A stretch of DNA of 64,000 nucleotides from Lacibacter sp. H407 (GTDB lineage Bacteria; Bacteroidota; Bacteroidia; Chitinophagales; Chitinophagaceae). A model generated the notes under the pieces. It did no database searches. It was not told where the DNA came from and saw nothing but the letters and a program-made list of their open reading frames with translations. A program made the translations under genes and the position numbers. The stretch lies in the NCBI RefSeq assembly GCF_037892605.1, contig NZ_JBBKTU010000001.1:4154001-4218000 (forward strand), read 5' to 3'. Shown one piece after another: positions 1 to 10,300 of this stretch. Each line of letters starts with the position of its first letter. The stretch's first letter is position 1.

Positions 1-767
1 TTAAAGAGTTGCACCCATTTCAGCATGTTACGATCGTGATCGTCCAGTAAATGATCGTATGCACCTTCCCGATGCCACGCATAAAACGAATGATAACGGA
101 GCATGTACAATCCTTCTTCCGGAATATGACCCTTCAGCATCTGGTACACATATTCATCGTGCCCCCAACTCATATCTACATTACGCAAACCGCAGTTGGG
201 TTTGTACACACCATATTTTGTTTGGTAAACAGCATCTTTAAAATCAGGATTGGCTGCAAAGTATTCCGGGTATACAACTTTGTCGGAATAGGCACAACCA
301 ACAGGAAACGTATCGCCCACAACAGCCCATTGCGGTTCGCCGAAGAGGCATAGCACTTTACCCATATCGTGCATCAACCCCACCAACACCATCCAGTCAG
401 GATGACCATCACGACGGATCGCTTCTGAAGTTTGGAGCAGATGTTGCAACTGATCAAGATCGGTATCAGGATCAGAATCATCCACCAATTGATTGAGGAA
501 ATCAAACGCATCCCACACCGTCATTTCCTTTTTATTGAACTGCAGAAACTCTTTCCGCTTCTCCTGTACAAACGCATAGGTTTGATAGGTATGGTTGAGC
601 CGGTAAAACTCTTTCACCGTATCTCTGGCAGGCTCTTCATAATTGCGGTATTCATCGGTTGCTTTTGCAGTTGCAATGGCTTCCGGATCGGGATAACGAC
701 GGAGAAGATCATCTTCCCATTCGTCAAGGTTATTCAATGGCACTGCCTCAAAGTTGTTTTTACTCAT
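1..767 (-). CDS. Inositol oxygenase (MIOX), 3' end cut by the window edge
   Basis: I translated this reading frame by hand from an ATG at 765-767; it stays open to base 1. The product oxidises myo-inositol to D-glucuronate with a di-iron centre, in the cytoplasm. Visible family marks are YPDPEAIATA near the N-terminus, FYRLNHTYQTYAFV, DDSDPD, then QHLLQTSEAIRRDGHPDW and VGLMHDMGK. The last two carry the first His and the His-Asp iron ligand pairs known from the family. The final readable codons, WVQLF followed by AA., match the family's usual end (an FNPYDLYSK-like tail), so probably fewer than 15 residues are missing; about 255 are present. It diverges from the LacI regulator at 1057, with 289 bp of shared upstream DNA. 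D-glucuronate would join the hexuronate pathways also used for pectin uronates. Identification is firm; a role in the pectin locus is inference. Confidence 0.93.
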   Translation of the reverse strand, partial: MSKNNFEAVPLNNLDEWEDDLLRRYPDPEAIATAKATDEYRNYEEPARDTVKEFYRLNHTYQTYAFVQEKRKEFLQFNKKEMTVWDAFDFLNQLVDDSDPDTDLDQLQHLLQTSEAIRRDGHPDWMVLVGLMHDMGKVLCLFGEPQWAVVGDTFPVGCAYSDKVVYPEYFAANPDFKDAVYQTKYGVYKPNCGLRNVDMSWGHDEYVYQMLKGHIPEEGLYMLRYHSFYAWHREGAYDHLLDDHDRNMLKWVQLF

Positions 768-979
768 AAAGCTTATTTAAAAATGATGACTGTATATGCG
801 GTTAAAAGCAAAGTGTAAGTGAGATATCTGTTCACCAACTCATACAGAGTTGATACAGAATACAGGAAAAAGCAGAAGTTGCTTCCTTGTTTCATATGCA
901 TGCAAGTCGTTGGTGATTGTAAAAGTTAAAATGACAATTTTTATTTGGATAATACCGTTAGTTTCATTCACTTTATTTA

Positions 980-993
980 CGAAACCGATTTCG
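980..993. promoter_or_regulatory. Palindromic operator candidate
   Basis: The inverted repeat CGAAA-N4-TTTCG lies in the space shared by the inositol oxygenase and LacI-type genes, 64 bp before the LacI start. The heptamer AACCGAT occurs at 983-989 and again at 996-1002, partly outside the palindrome. Size, symmetry and place fit a LacI-family operator, probably used for autoregulation. No binding data are visible. Confidence 0.45.
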
Positions 994-1003
994 CTAACCG
1001 ATA

Positions 1004-1011
1004 TATCTTTA
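1004..1011 (+). promoter_or_regulatory. Bacteroidota-type -7 promoter element candidate for the LacI-type gene
   Basis: TATCTTTA matches 7 of 8 positions of the Bacteroidota -7 consensus TAnnTTTG. It lies 46 bp before the chosen ATG and 10 bp downstream of the palindrome, so a bound repressor would cover the -33/-7 region. Confidence 0.35.
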
Positions 1012-1056
1012 CATTGCATTAGTACCATAACCAAACATTCACTTTGGCTTTCCTGT

Positions 1057-2079
1057 ATGAGTAAGCTTACAATAAAAACATTAGCCCAACAGCTTGGTCT
1101 TTCCATTGCAACGGTGTCAAAAGCCATGAAGGACAGCCACGAGATAAGTGCAGAAACAAAGAAAAAAGTAATGGCACTGGCAAACGAATTGAACTATGTG
1201 CCTAACCCTTACGCCAGCAGCCTGCGCAAACAAAAAAGCAAAACCATCGCCGTTATTTTACCGGAAGTAGCAGATAACTTTTTCTCTTTAGCTATCAACG
1301 GCATCCAGGCAGTGGCCGCTCAAAAAAATTATCATGTACTCATTTATCTGTCACATGAAAGTTTTTCCATTGAAAAAGATGTGGTGAACCATTGTTGCAG
1401 CGGACGGGTAGATGGTGTGCTGATCTCTGTATCCAGCGAGACAACCGATGCCGATCATATCCAAAAACTAAAGGACGAAAACATCCCTTTTGTTTTTTTT
1501 GACAGAGACTTCGAAAGCTTACAGGCACCCAAAGTAGTTACTAACGATTACGAAGGCGGCTATCAATCCGCAAAACTCTTATTAGAAAAAGGTTGTAAGC
1601 ATCCTGTTTTTCTTTCCACGTCACTTTCATTATCCATTTGCAGTAAAAGGGCAGCAGGTTTTGCAGCTGCACTTACTGATGCCGGTTTACCAACAGAGAA
1701 TTATCAATATGTGATCGATTGTACCGGAACGCCGGAAATGATCTTTGACCAGGTGAAAGAATTAATGGAAACACATATTGAGATCGATGGTATTGTTGCC
1801 TCGGTTGAGCGGCTTGCCATGCAGATCTATTTGGTAAGTCTTTCAAGCAGTATCAATATTCCACATGATTTGAAAGTAATTGCTTTTTCAACATTGGAAA
1901 CGGCGCCGATCTTAAATCCATCGCTCACTACTATTACACAACCAGCTTTCGACATTGGTAAAAGTGCAGCAGAAATTCTTTTTACGTTAATTGAAAAAAA
2001 GAAACATGCCATCGCTGCTGATACCAAGCTGGTATTACCATCAACATTGATCGAGCGTAACTCAACGATGAGTAATTAA
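1057..2079 (+). CDS. LacI-family transcriptional regulator
   Basis: This is a 340-residue cytoplasmic DNA-binding repressor or activator that senses a sugar-like ligand. The N-terminal helix-turn-helix reads MSKLTIKTLAQQLGLSIATV, followed by a hinge helix (YVPNPYASSLRKQKS). A periplasmic-binding-protein-like domain follows from about residue 60 (KTIAVILPEVADNFFS, RVDGVLIS, FVFFDRDF, VVTNDYEGGYQSAKLL). The frame is open upstream to 850. The ATG at 1057 is chosen because it begins exactly at the family's usual N-terminus and the upstream 69 residues resemble nothing. Usual length for the family is about 330-345. It is divergent from inositol oxygenase, which is its most obvious target. The ligand cannot be read from the sequence. 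Confidence 0.93.
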   Translation: MSKLTIKTLAQQLGLSIATVSKAMKDSHEISAETKKKVMALANELNYVPNPYASSLRKQKSKTIAVILPEVADNFFSLAINGIQAVAAQKNYHVLIYLSHESFSIEKDVVNHCCSGRVDGVLISVSSETTDADHIQKLKDENIPFVFFDRDFESLQAPKVVTNDYEGGYQSAKLLLEKGCKHPVFLSTSLSLSICSKRAAGFAAALTDAGLPTENYQYVIDCTGTPEMIFDQVKELMETHIEIDGIVASVERLAMQIYLVSLSSSINIPHDLKVIAFSTLETAPILNPSLTTITQPAFDIGKSAAEILFTLIEKKKHAIAADTKLVLPSTLIERNSTMSN

Positions 2080-2506
2080 TATTTTTTTGATTTTGCGAAG
2101 TCGGGATGACTGCCGCCAGTTCGAACTTTTTAATGGTTGATGTAAAAAGCCTCTTAGATTACAAATTTTACGGAGAATTGAATTAGATAGTTGCTTAAAT
2201 TGAAAACTTAGGTAATTCAACCTTTTGATAGCTGAGGAATAGATTAGTTTTTGCTGGAAATTAGAAGATGTTTCTGATTTATTAACCCCTAATTTCATCT
2301 CAACAAATGCAATCAAGCGGTTTAATATGCGCCAGACTATTCAATTTAGCGTTTCTGCCGGGAAGCCAAATTCCTAACGTTTGCTCGATTTGACAACATG
2401 AACGCAATAATGCCAAAATACCAGGAGAAATAGCATTTCGTCGTCAATATGTAGCAGAATTTGGAACGCAAAGATTTTTTTGATCAGTAAGTTATGCCCA
2501 GGTTGC
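2080..2506. other. 427 bp without a recognisable gene
   Basis: This AT-rich stretch lies between the convergent LacI and AraC genes. An 84-codon minus-strand frame (2062-2316) overlaps the LacI 3' end and has no family-like feature. Reading 2320-2480 on either strand gives only short frames broken by stops. It may be decayed coding DNA, but I cannot name a parent gene. I see no clear terminator hairpin, tRNA or riboswitch. Confidence 0.5.
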
Positions 2507-3445
2507 TTACATCATATTTAGTTTGGCCTCATCTACCCTTCTTGTACGGTATTTTTTAGGCGACATTCCAATAATGGTTTTGAATCGCTTGGAGAAATAA
2601 TAGGGATCGTCGAAACCCATACTAAAAGCAATATCTTTTATGGAGCGATCGCTGAAATCCAATTGCTGACAGGCTTTCTGCATTTTCATTTGCAAAAAAT
2701 AATCGATGGGGGCATAGCCTGTTTTTTGTTTGAAGAGATTGGAGAAACGGGACACTGAATAATTGTACTGTTTGCTCAAATCATTCAGCGAAATATTGTC
2801 GTTGATACGTTCCTGCATAAACAGGATGGCGCTATCCACACAATCCAGCTTATCGGTTGAAGTAGCAGTATAATGCCGGGAATTGTAAATGAACAAGGTT
2901 AGAAAATGCGAAAAGCACATGTTTGCAAACAACAGGTTATCGATACTGTAACCCAACTCCAGTGTTTTGTAAATTTTTGAGAAGATGGGAATGATCTCAC
3001 CATTATTTTTTACATATACCGGTTTGAAATTCTTTTGCACTTCCTGCACTTCATTCAACTGGGGTAATGAATCGCCGCCAAAGTGAATCCAATAAATGGT
3101 CCACGGATGGTTTGGATTACTGCCGTACGAATGCTCAACATTCTGCGGCAAAATGAAAAACTCATTGGGTCCTACCTCGTACTTCTGTTTACCGACCTGA
3201 AACCAGCCATTTCCATCTACGCAATAAAACAGGAAATTTTCGGGGAGCCCTTTTTTTCGATACGTAAAATGATCTTTTGCTTTTGGGTAATACCCGATGG
3301 AACATACATGCAAATGCTTCAGCAATGGATTCGACAATATCCTCGCCTTTAAAATTGTTTTTGGAATTTCAATCCGCTGACGGCCCAGGCCATACCAAAT
3401 ATTCTTATGTGAACCTTCTTTATTTTCGCTCATAACTGCAAGCAT
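2507..3445 (-). CDS. AraC-family transcriptional regulator with cupin-like sensor domain
   Basis: About 312 residues. The N-terminal 160 or so look like an AraC-type cupin arm (FLFYCVDGNGWFQVGKQKY, VGPNEFFILPQNVEHSYG, WTIYWIHFGG). The C-terminal 100 residues carry two helix-turn-helix motifs, ISLNDLSKQYNYSVSRFSNL and the signature SIKDIAFSMGFDDPYYFSKR followed by GMSPKKYR. These mark an AraC/XylS activator that binds a sugar through the cupin. The start could be the first Met (3445) or the Met four codons on (3433). It is divergent from the acetylesterase at 3580 with 134 bp between them, and is the regulator closest to the left end of the pectin block. No hybrid two-component regulator or ECF sigma/anti-sigma pair is visible in the window. 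Confidence 0.92.
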   Translation of the reverse strand: MLAVMSENKEGSHKNIWYGLGRQRIEIPKTILKARILSNPLLKHLHVCSIGYYPKAKDHFTYRKKGLPENFLFYCVDGNGWFQVGKQKYEVGPNEFFILPQNVEHSYGSNPNHPWTIYWIHFGGDSLPQLNEVQEVQKNFKPVYVKNNGEIIPIFSKIYKTLELGYSIDNLLFANMCFSHFLTLFIYNSRHYTATSTDKLDCVDSAILFMQERINDNISLNDLSKQYNYSVSRFSNLFKQKTGYAPIDYFLQMKMQKACQQLDFSDRSIKDIAFSMGFDDPYYFSKRFKTIIGMSPKKYRTRRVDEAKLNMM

Positions 3446-3579
3446 CTGATGATCGAAAGTGGAAATTACTAAAAAAGAACTTCATCTGTGAAATACTGTT
3501 TCCTGCTCTCATAAATCTCTCCCATTTCTCCAGATAAATAAAAGAAACAAGTACATTCGAAACTCCTTAAACAACCACT

Positions 3580-5016
3580 ATGTTTCAACTTAGCCTAACA
3601 AAGCGTTTCTGCCTGTTTTTAATTGCAGGCCTTGCTTCATTTCCTGTTTCAGCCGCTATTAAATTACCTTATTTCTTTAGCGACAACATGGTGTTGCAGC
3701 AACAAAGCGATGCAGCTATCTGGGGTTGGGCTACTGCGGGAAGTAATGTGCAGGTAACTACTTCATGGAACAAAGCAAAGTATAGTGCCAAGGCAGATGC
3801 AAGCGGCAAATGGAAATTAAAAGTGAAGACCCCTGCTGCAGGAGGGCCTTACAGCATTGTTATAAGTGATGGCACCCCTGTTACATTAAAGAATGTATTG
3901 ATTGGTGAAGTGTGGCTTTGCAGCGGACAATCAAATATGGAAATGCCAATGAAGGGTTTCCGTGACCAACCAATACTTGGAGCGAACGATGCTGTTTTTA
4001 ATTCAGCAAATGACCAGATACGTTTGTACACTGTGCCACGTTCGGTACAACGTACGCCACAGGATACAACAAAAGCTTCTCCATGGAAATTGGCAGAGCC
4101 AGAAATTGTAAACAACTTCAGCGCAACTGCTTATTATTTTGGAAAGATGCTTCACGAAAAATTAAAAGTGCCAATTGGTTTGGTAAACATCAGCTATGGC
4201 GGATCACCGGTGGAAGCATTTATGGATGCAGAAACGTTAAAACAATTTCCAGAATTAAAAGTGCCATCACCTACTGATACAGCTCGATTGAACAACCGAA
4301 CGCCAACTGTTTTATATAATGGTATGTTGAAAGGATTTCTTGGTTATACTATTAAGGGTTGTCTCTGGTATCAGGGCGAAAGTAATAACGATCGTCCAAA
4401 GCAATACGAAACATTGTTTCCTGCTTTTGTAAAACAGATCCGTGAGCAAAGCGCACAAGGCGATTTTCCTTTTTACTTTTTTCAGATCGCTCCGTACAAC
4501 TATAACAATTATGCTGCTGTGAATGCAGTCAACAACAACTCTGCTTATTTACGTGATGCACAACGTAAAGCATTAGCAAAAATTCCAAACAGTGGCATGG
4601 TGGTGTTGATGGATATTGGTGAAGAATTTAATATTCATCCGGCCGATAAAGCAAACGGCAGCAAACGCTTAGCCTACATGGCACTAGCAAAAACCTACGG
4701 ATTAAAAGGCTTTGGATATGAAAGTCCGGCTTATGAATCGATGACAGTAAGCGGCAATACAGTTACAATCAAATTCAGCGGTGCACCCAATGGTTTAACG
4801 TCGTATGGCAAATCATTACTGTTATTTGAAGTTGCCGGTGCCAATAAAATTTTTCGTCCGGCAAAAGCATTGATCAGCGGAGGCACCATTATTCTTTCAG
4901 CACCTGATGTGAAAGAGCCGGTTGCTGTTCGCTATGCTTTTAAGGATTTTGTAATTGGTGATTTGTTTAGTGTGGAAGGATTTCCTGTGAGTAGTTTTAG
5001 AAGTGATGATTGGTGA
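3580..5016 (+). CDS. Secreted SGNH-type acetylesterase (sialate O-acetylesterase family)
   Basis: A 478-residue esterase expected to remove O-acetyl groups from sugars outside the cytoplasm. A signal peptide (LFLIAGLASFPVSAA) is followed by a small beta domain (VLQQQSDAAIWGWA, typical of this family). Next come the nucleophile block GEVWLCSGQSNMEM (Ser in GQSN), the CLWYQGESN block, and the C-terminal acid-base block MDIGEEFNIHPADK with the catalytic Asp and His spacing. Family members act on acetylated sialate, xyloglucan or pectin side chains; the pectin setting favours plant glycans, but the substrate is not readable. It is the only plus-strand enzyme in the locus and converges on the DUF5703 gene with only two bases between the stop codons. 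Confidence 0.88.
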   Translation: MFQLSLTKRFCLFLIAGLASFPVSAAIKLPYFFSDNMVLQQQSDAAIWGWATAGSNVQVTTSWNKAKYSAKADASGKWKLKVKTPAAGGPYSIVISDGTPVTLKNVLIGEVWLCSGQSNMEMPMKGFRDQPILGANDAVFNSANDQIRLYTVPRSVQRTPQDTTKASPWKLAEPEIVNNFSATAYYFGKMLHEKLKVPIGLVNISYGGSPVEAFMDAETLKQFPELKVPSPTDTARLNNRTPTVLYNGMLKGFLGYTIKGCLWYQGESNNDRPKQYETLFPAFVKQIREQSAQGDFPFYFFQIAPYNYNNYAAVNAVNNNSAYLRDAQRKALAKIPNSGMVVLMDIGEEFNIHPADKANGSKRLAYMALAKTYGLKGFGYESPAYESMTVSGNTVTIKFSGAPNGLTSYGKSLLLFEVAGANKIFRPAKALISGGTIILSAPDVKEPVAVRYAFKDFVIGDLFSVEGFPVSSFRSDDW

Positions 5017-5018
5017 GA

Positions 5019-7313
5019 TTATTTCATCATCAACTCCACATCCTTCTTCCGCTCTTCCGGCAGCACAATCAACTTCACAAGCTTACCATCTTTCAACTCT
5101 GCTTCAACAGTAGTATTAGATGGCGCATGTAATTTAAAGTGTACATCTTTTTCTTTGGGCCACGCAGGAAATAAAAGAATGCGTTGCCCATCTGTTTGCA
5201 ATAACATTTCCTGCAAGCCGATCATTCCACTGCCGCCCCAGTTATGATCGGGCACCCAATCGTAACCCGGTCCCCAGAAAGCAGGAAAACGACGTTCACT
5301 GCTTTGCAGTTTCAATGAAGTTAAGCGCCATGCTTCTTCGGTTAGGCCTAACCGTGCTGCCCAGATATTATCCTGCTTCCATCCAACATGACTGCGGAAT
5401 TTGATCACTGATGTATCGTAGTGCCATGTATTTAATGCAGTATCAAAACCGGGTTTACCAATGCCAAAGATCCCCCACGGAAACACAGGATACAATTGTG
5501 GCGATTCGGTATTGTTGATGCGTTCCCATGTTTTTGCTGGAGCAATGGTTGTATGACCATTGAATTGCTGATAGCTTAATGAAGGAACACGTTTCAATAA
5601 TGACTCAACATATTGTTTTTGTTCTGCTGTAAGATTTGAAGTTTTTGTTGCAAGTATTTTTTTGATGATGGTTTGCATTGCGGCAACAGTTGTAACCGAA
5701 TTATTCGTCATCTTAAATGTTTCCGCAGCACTGCCGGGAAACAATACTAAATGCCCATTTCCATCCAATGCCTTTGCTCCTCTTTGTCTGGCGAGATATT
5801 GATAATGCTCATCAAAGAACTGCAGACAACTGATAATGAATGGAACTTTATCGCTGATGTCTCTACTTGTGTATTCGGCTTCCTGCAACATCATCAAACA
5901 AAATTCAAACACGGTATCCCATTCGTACTCGAGCCATGCATTGTATTCAACACCTTTATCAAAATAATCAGGACGTTTGGTTCCATACTCTGCATAATTC
6001 GGCAGACCAAAATTTTCCATCTGCTCGGTAAAGCATGCCCCTGCATGATTCCAATAGACTTTTGTTCTTGACTCAGCATTCTTTTGCAAGCGCAAATAAA
6101 AATTGAGTTGCGGCTGCAACAGATCCCAATCTCCATTCTTGATCATTGGAAAATAAACCAACCGTTGATTTTGTGCTGCAACCAATCCACCACCCCAGTT
6201 GCGGTAATCAGGTGTAAGTCCTTTATTGATTGTATCGGTATAAATTGGATCAACTGTTAACAATCCACCGTTGAACTTTGTAGGCCATGCTCCTTTTGCA
6301 TTACATGCAAGCATGTAACGGAAGAGTTGATAGTTACGACCTACTTCCCATGAACGTTTATCTTTTTGTGTTGGATCAACAGCAATAAAACTCCTGCTCC
6401 AGAACTCCTTCCACCATTGCTGTGTTTTCTGAAAAGAAGTTTTATCAATCTTAGCCTTTTGCTGCAAAGAATCAAGTGATTGTTTCCAGGTAGCAATATC
6501 TGAAACCTGTGCATTGTGTAAGGAGAGTTGCAATGCATGTTGTTTCGATGCTGATTTGCTTTTTAATTTCCATGCTTTGAAATCAGTATTCGCATACGAA
6601 CCTGTATCTGTTCCAACTGCGACAAAATTCTTTCCGCTGAACGAACCACCGAATGCCAATTGATTTAAGGGATTGTACAGTTGATCTTTCACCGACTCCA
6701 TTCCTTGTTGCTTCACCACTGCATCAAAAATTGTTTCGCTGCTGTTATGATGATAGAACAATACTTCATTGCTGTTAAAGTCGATCACATCTTTTTTATA
6801 CACGTTGTTCTTGGGTGCTCCCCATTTCCAGGAGTTGCCCCAGTTTTCTCTTGTTGTGATGATTCGATCACGATAGCGCCAGCTTTCGTAAGCAGCTTCT
6901 ACATTTATTTTTTTGTTACTGTTGATCTCAATATGCGCAACAGGACGAAACACATCAGCCCATATTCGTATTGTTGCTTTGACTCCGTTGTGTTCGCCTT
7001 CAACCGATACATGTCCCTCCTGTAAATGCAGTTGTTGTTGAAAGTTGGTTCCTGCAAATGGATTGGGAAACAGTTTCACTCGTATCCTACCCGTCTTCAT
7101 CAAAGCATTGTTCTCATCAAAATTTCCGCTGCGTGCAACATAGATCAACAACTCACCTTTCTCCACCCATACATTCATACCAATATCTCCAGCGCCGCAT
7201 GGCATTGATTCAGATGCGTTGATGCTTTGGCTATTCCAGATGACATCATAGCTCTGTTGCGCACTAAGAGTAACAGAACATGCAATAAAAAGGAAAAGTA
7301 TAAATGGCTTCAT
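5019..7313 (-). CDS. Secreted DUF5703-type protein, probable (alpha/alpha)6 glycoside hydrolase
   Basis: 764 residues with a clear signal peptide (FILFLFIACSVTLSAQ). The N-terminal beta-sandwich-like part begins YDVIWNSQSINASESMPCG, a hallmark of the DUF5703 N-terminal domain. A long helical part with many Trp and Tyr follows (about residues 300-650), including NAWLEYEWDTVFEFC and LFPGSAAETF. The C-terminus (residues 690-764) looks like a small beta domain. The architecture resembles GH95/GH65-type enzymes, so a glycosidase acting on a deacetylated or debranched glycan is likely; no activity can be assigned. It is the last gene of the minus-strand block, 7 bp after GH106, and so is probably co-transcribed with it. 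Confidence 0.7.
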   Translation of the reverse strand: MKPFILFLFIACSVTLSAQQSYDVIWNSQSINASESMPCGAGDIGMNVWVEKGELLIYVARSGNFDENNALMKTGRIRVKLFPNPFAGTNFQQQLHLQEGHVSVEGEHNGVKATIRIWADVFRPVAHIEINSNKKINVEAAYESWRYRDRIITTRENWGNSWKWGAPKNNVYKKDVIDFNSNEVLFYHHNSSETIFDAVVKQQGMESVKDQLYNPLNQLAFGGSFSGKNFVAVGTDTGSYANTDFKAWKLKSKSASKQHALQLSLHNAQVSDIATWKQSLDSLQQKAKIDKTSFQKTQQWWKEFWSRSFIAVDPTQKDKRSWEVGRNYQLFRYMLACNAKGAWPTKFNGGLLTVDPIYTDTINKGLTPDYRNWGGGLVAAQNQRLVYFPMIKNGDWDLLQPQLNFYLRLQKNAESRTKVYWNHAGACFTEQMENFGLPNYAEYGTKRPDYFDKGVEYNAWLEYEWDTVFEFCLMMLQEAEYTSRDISDKVPFIISCLQFFDEHYQYLARQRGAKALDGNGHLVLFPGSAAETFKMTNNSVTTVAAMQTIIKKILATKTSNLTAEQKQYVESLLKRVPSLSYQQFNGHTTIAPAKTWERINNTESPQLYPVFPWGIFGIGKPGFDTALNTWHYDTSVIKFRSHVGWKQDNIWAARLGLTEEAWRLTSLKLQSSERRFPAFWGPGYDWVPDHNWGGSGMIGLQEMLLQTDGQRILLFPAWPKEKDVHFKLHAPSNTTVEAELKDGKLVKLIVLPEERKKDVELMMK

Positions 7314-7320
7314 TTGATTT

Positions 7321-10300
7321 CTATCTCACAACTATTTTAACTGCTCCAACAATTCCCGCTGGTAATAATGATTTTCCTTTGAAACGGAAAGGTGCCGTTG
7401 TCCATGTAACTCTTTTCTCCTGTGGTAACAGCTCATCGCCTATCAAACGATTGTGCCAGGTATTGGTGACAGCTATTTCGATTTTATTTGTTCCTTGTTT
7501 CAAAGCTTTGGTGACATCAAGTGAATAAGGAAAGGTCCACACTGTACCACACTCGATACCGTTTAGTTTTACTGTGGCAATGTTGTACAGTGAATCAATC
7601 TCCAAATAAACAGGTCGGTTTATAACACCATCTTTCCACTCAAATGCCCTTGAATAAACAGCAGTGCCGGAATAGTACTTAATGGTTGAATCAACAGACA
7701 TTGTCCAGCTTTTCAGTTCTGTTGCTTCAACTGGCACAGACGGTCCACCTGTTTTTGGATCAAATTGAATTTTCCAGTCTGTAGAATTAAAAGCCACTTC
7801 CGACTCCTCTGTAATTCCATCCGAAAGTTGTTTTGCCTTTGTTTCTTTTGTTTTTCTGAATACAAGAAAATAAGCATCGCCCGGAGCCATCCCTATTCCA
7901 AATTTGTTGTCGTTGCCCAAAAAATCCCAATTCAACATTTCACCTGTTACAGGATTCCAATACTCCACATGATCATATTGCCCGACTCTGAATTTGATTT
8001 TAAAATTTTGAGTAATGTTACTTTGATTGGATAGGAAATAGATCTCCGCATCTTTTGTTGTACGATGCGTCCATGCAATTGCATGTTGATCATTTCCCTC
8101 AATCTCCACATCTTTCTTCACACCCAACTTCTCAAATGAACTTTCCATATATGGTGCTGCCACCACATTCTTATTCTTAGCAAAGAACTTTATCCATTGT
8201 TGATCCACCACCATCTTCGCTCCTGCATTCGCAAGTTGCTGTAATTTCTTCTGAAGGGTAGCACTCATCGTTGGGTTTGGATTCATCAACATCTTACCCG
8301 GTATCACCAACACGCCATAGCTTGCTCCGCCGGGCAATACTACTCTTCCATTCTTCACCTGCATTAACATCAATGCATCCGGATTAAATGAATCATAAGT
8401 ATATCCATTCAATGGGTCAATCCAGTCTTCCGGATCAGCCATATTTGCTGAGTGTGTTACGCCATCCGGTATTTGTCGCAATGGCTGATTTTTATTTTCT
8501 AATCGCTTCTTCTCTGCTTCAACTCGTTCTTTTCCAAAAATACCGGGCAATGTGTTCACCAAACGATCAGGCAAAATCGAACGACGTGGTATCTCTTCTC
8601 CTGTAAACACAGCAACATCTACAACAGGATCGCCCAATTGCAAGAGTGATTGACATCTTGTTAAATAATCGATCCATGCTTTGCTTTGCTTGAACCATGT
8701 TTGATCACGCTGAAAATACAAACCCACACCATCCAAGGTCATCCCCGGTTTTTTATCGAGCCACGGATTATGTGTAAACACATGCATCACCATTTTATTA
8801 ATACCTAATGCAAAGTTGCGATCGCCAAGTGCTTTTAAATTGCCGGGATGTTCGCCCCAGTTCATACGCACAGATGTAAATGATTCAGATTGAATAATTT
8901 TCTTACCATAGATATGTGCACCACTGATGGCATCACGCATATCATTTGGTTTATCATGTGTTGGACTGTTCAGCCAAAACTCACCCATCGGCAGATCAGT
9001 ATGTTTATAATGCAGCAACCCATCACTCACCATGGTTGGCGCAATGGCTTCTGCACTTACAACACAACCCAATGCATGTGCCTCCTTTTTTAATGTAGTA
9101 TAAAACACATCGTTCACCAATTCAGCAATGGTCGTACGAACATCGTGCAATACTTTTTCTGACTTTACTGCATTTTCAACCGGTACGCCAGCCATCACCA
9201 ACAAGTAAGGCATCAGATCGTAACCTCTTCTTTTCTTAAACTCATTTGCAAAATTTGCTCCCCAATTCTGACTGCCACATTCCCAACTATCAACGTGAAA
9301 TACTTTCAACACTTGCTTTGCTAAAGCTGCATCTTGCGCAAATGCTTTTCCAAACCAATTATCGAATTGCAACTTTACGGCCGATGCATTAAACTTATCA
9401 ACTTCTAAACCCAAGCCAGCACCACCGGTATAGTTTGTATGTCCGGTTGATGTATGACCAATACGAACAATCACCCAGTTTCCTGCTGGAGCTTTCCAGT
9501 TAAGGTTTCCATCTGCATCCATCTTACCGGTTAAATTGACGATATTCTTCATTGGTATCGCCATTGCATCCGTCACTTGTTCTTTTGTTGTTGTTTCACT
9601 GATGCGCCACACCGAACCATTTTTTGATTCGTATTGATTGATCATTGGTTCATCACTTAAATAAATTCCGATCACTTTTAATGACGGCTTCCATTTAGCT
9701 GCATCAAGATCTTCTGAGCCAGTTTCGCTTCCTTCTTTCTCATACACAAAACGAAAATATTGTGCGGTGATCTCAGGAATAGCATGTGTAACATCTTCAT
9801 CCGCATCCTGCCAGCCATGACGTGGCGCTTGTAATTGTGTGTGCTTTCTGAACTCAATACCATCATCACTCACGAGAACGGATAAACGATGTGCCTGGTA
9901 AGAATTACCACCAGTCTTTATTCGAATAGAACGACAGGTAAATGGTTTTGGATATTTGTATTGGATCCAGCAGGTACTGTCGCTTTTATAACTTTGATTA
10001 TTACTTCCCTGGAACGAAAGGAAAGATGCCCTGATGCCGTTACTGGTAGTAACAGATGGCACCAATACAACTTCGGAAAACGCAGCACTGCTTACAGCAG
10101 GGTAAGCATACACAGCAATATCTTTATAATAATCCTCTTTGCCTTCCGGTTGTGATAAGTTGATCTTTTCAATTGAACCATCAGCAATATAGGTTTTCGT
10201 CCACACCAGCTTCTGCATACTTAGTTCCGGCGTGATCCATGGACCACCAGCTAATGCAAACCCATCACTCACGTGCATGCCTAATTGTAAATTCAAACGC

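Noticed and set aside
850-1056. N-terminal 69-codon extension of the LacI-type gene
   Set aside because: The LacI helix-turn-helix begins exactly at the internal ATG at 1057; the extension covers the operator and promoter region and resembles no protein.
2062-2316. 84-codon minus-strand frame
   Set aside because: It overlaps the LacI 3' end, has no family-like pattern and lacks a convincing start.
5751-10155. Plus-strand frames inside the DUF5703 and GH106 genes
   Set aside because: They are shadow frames lying wholly inside strongly supported minus-strand enzymes and show no domain pattern.
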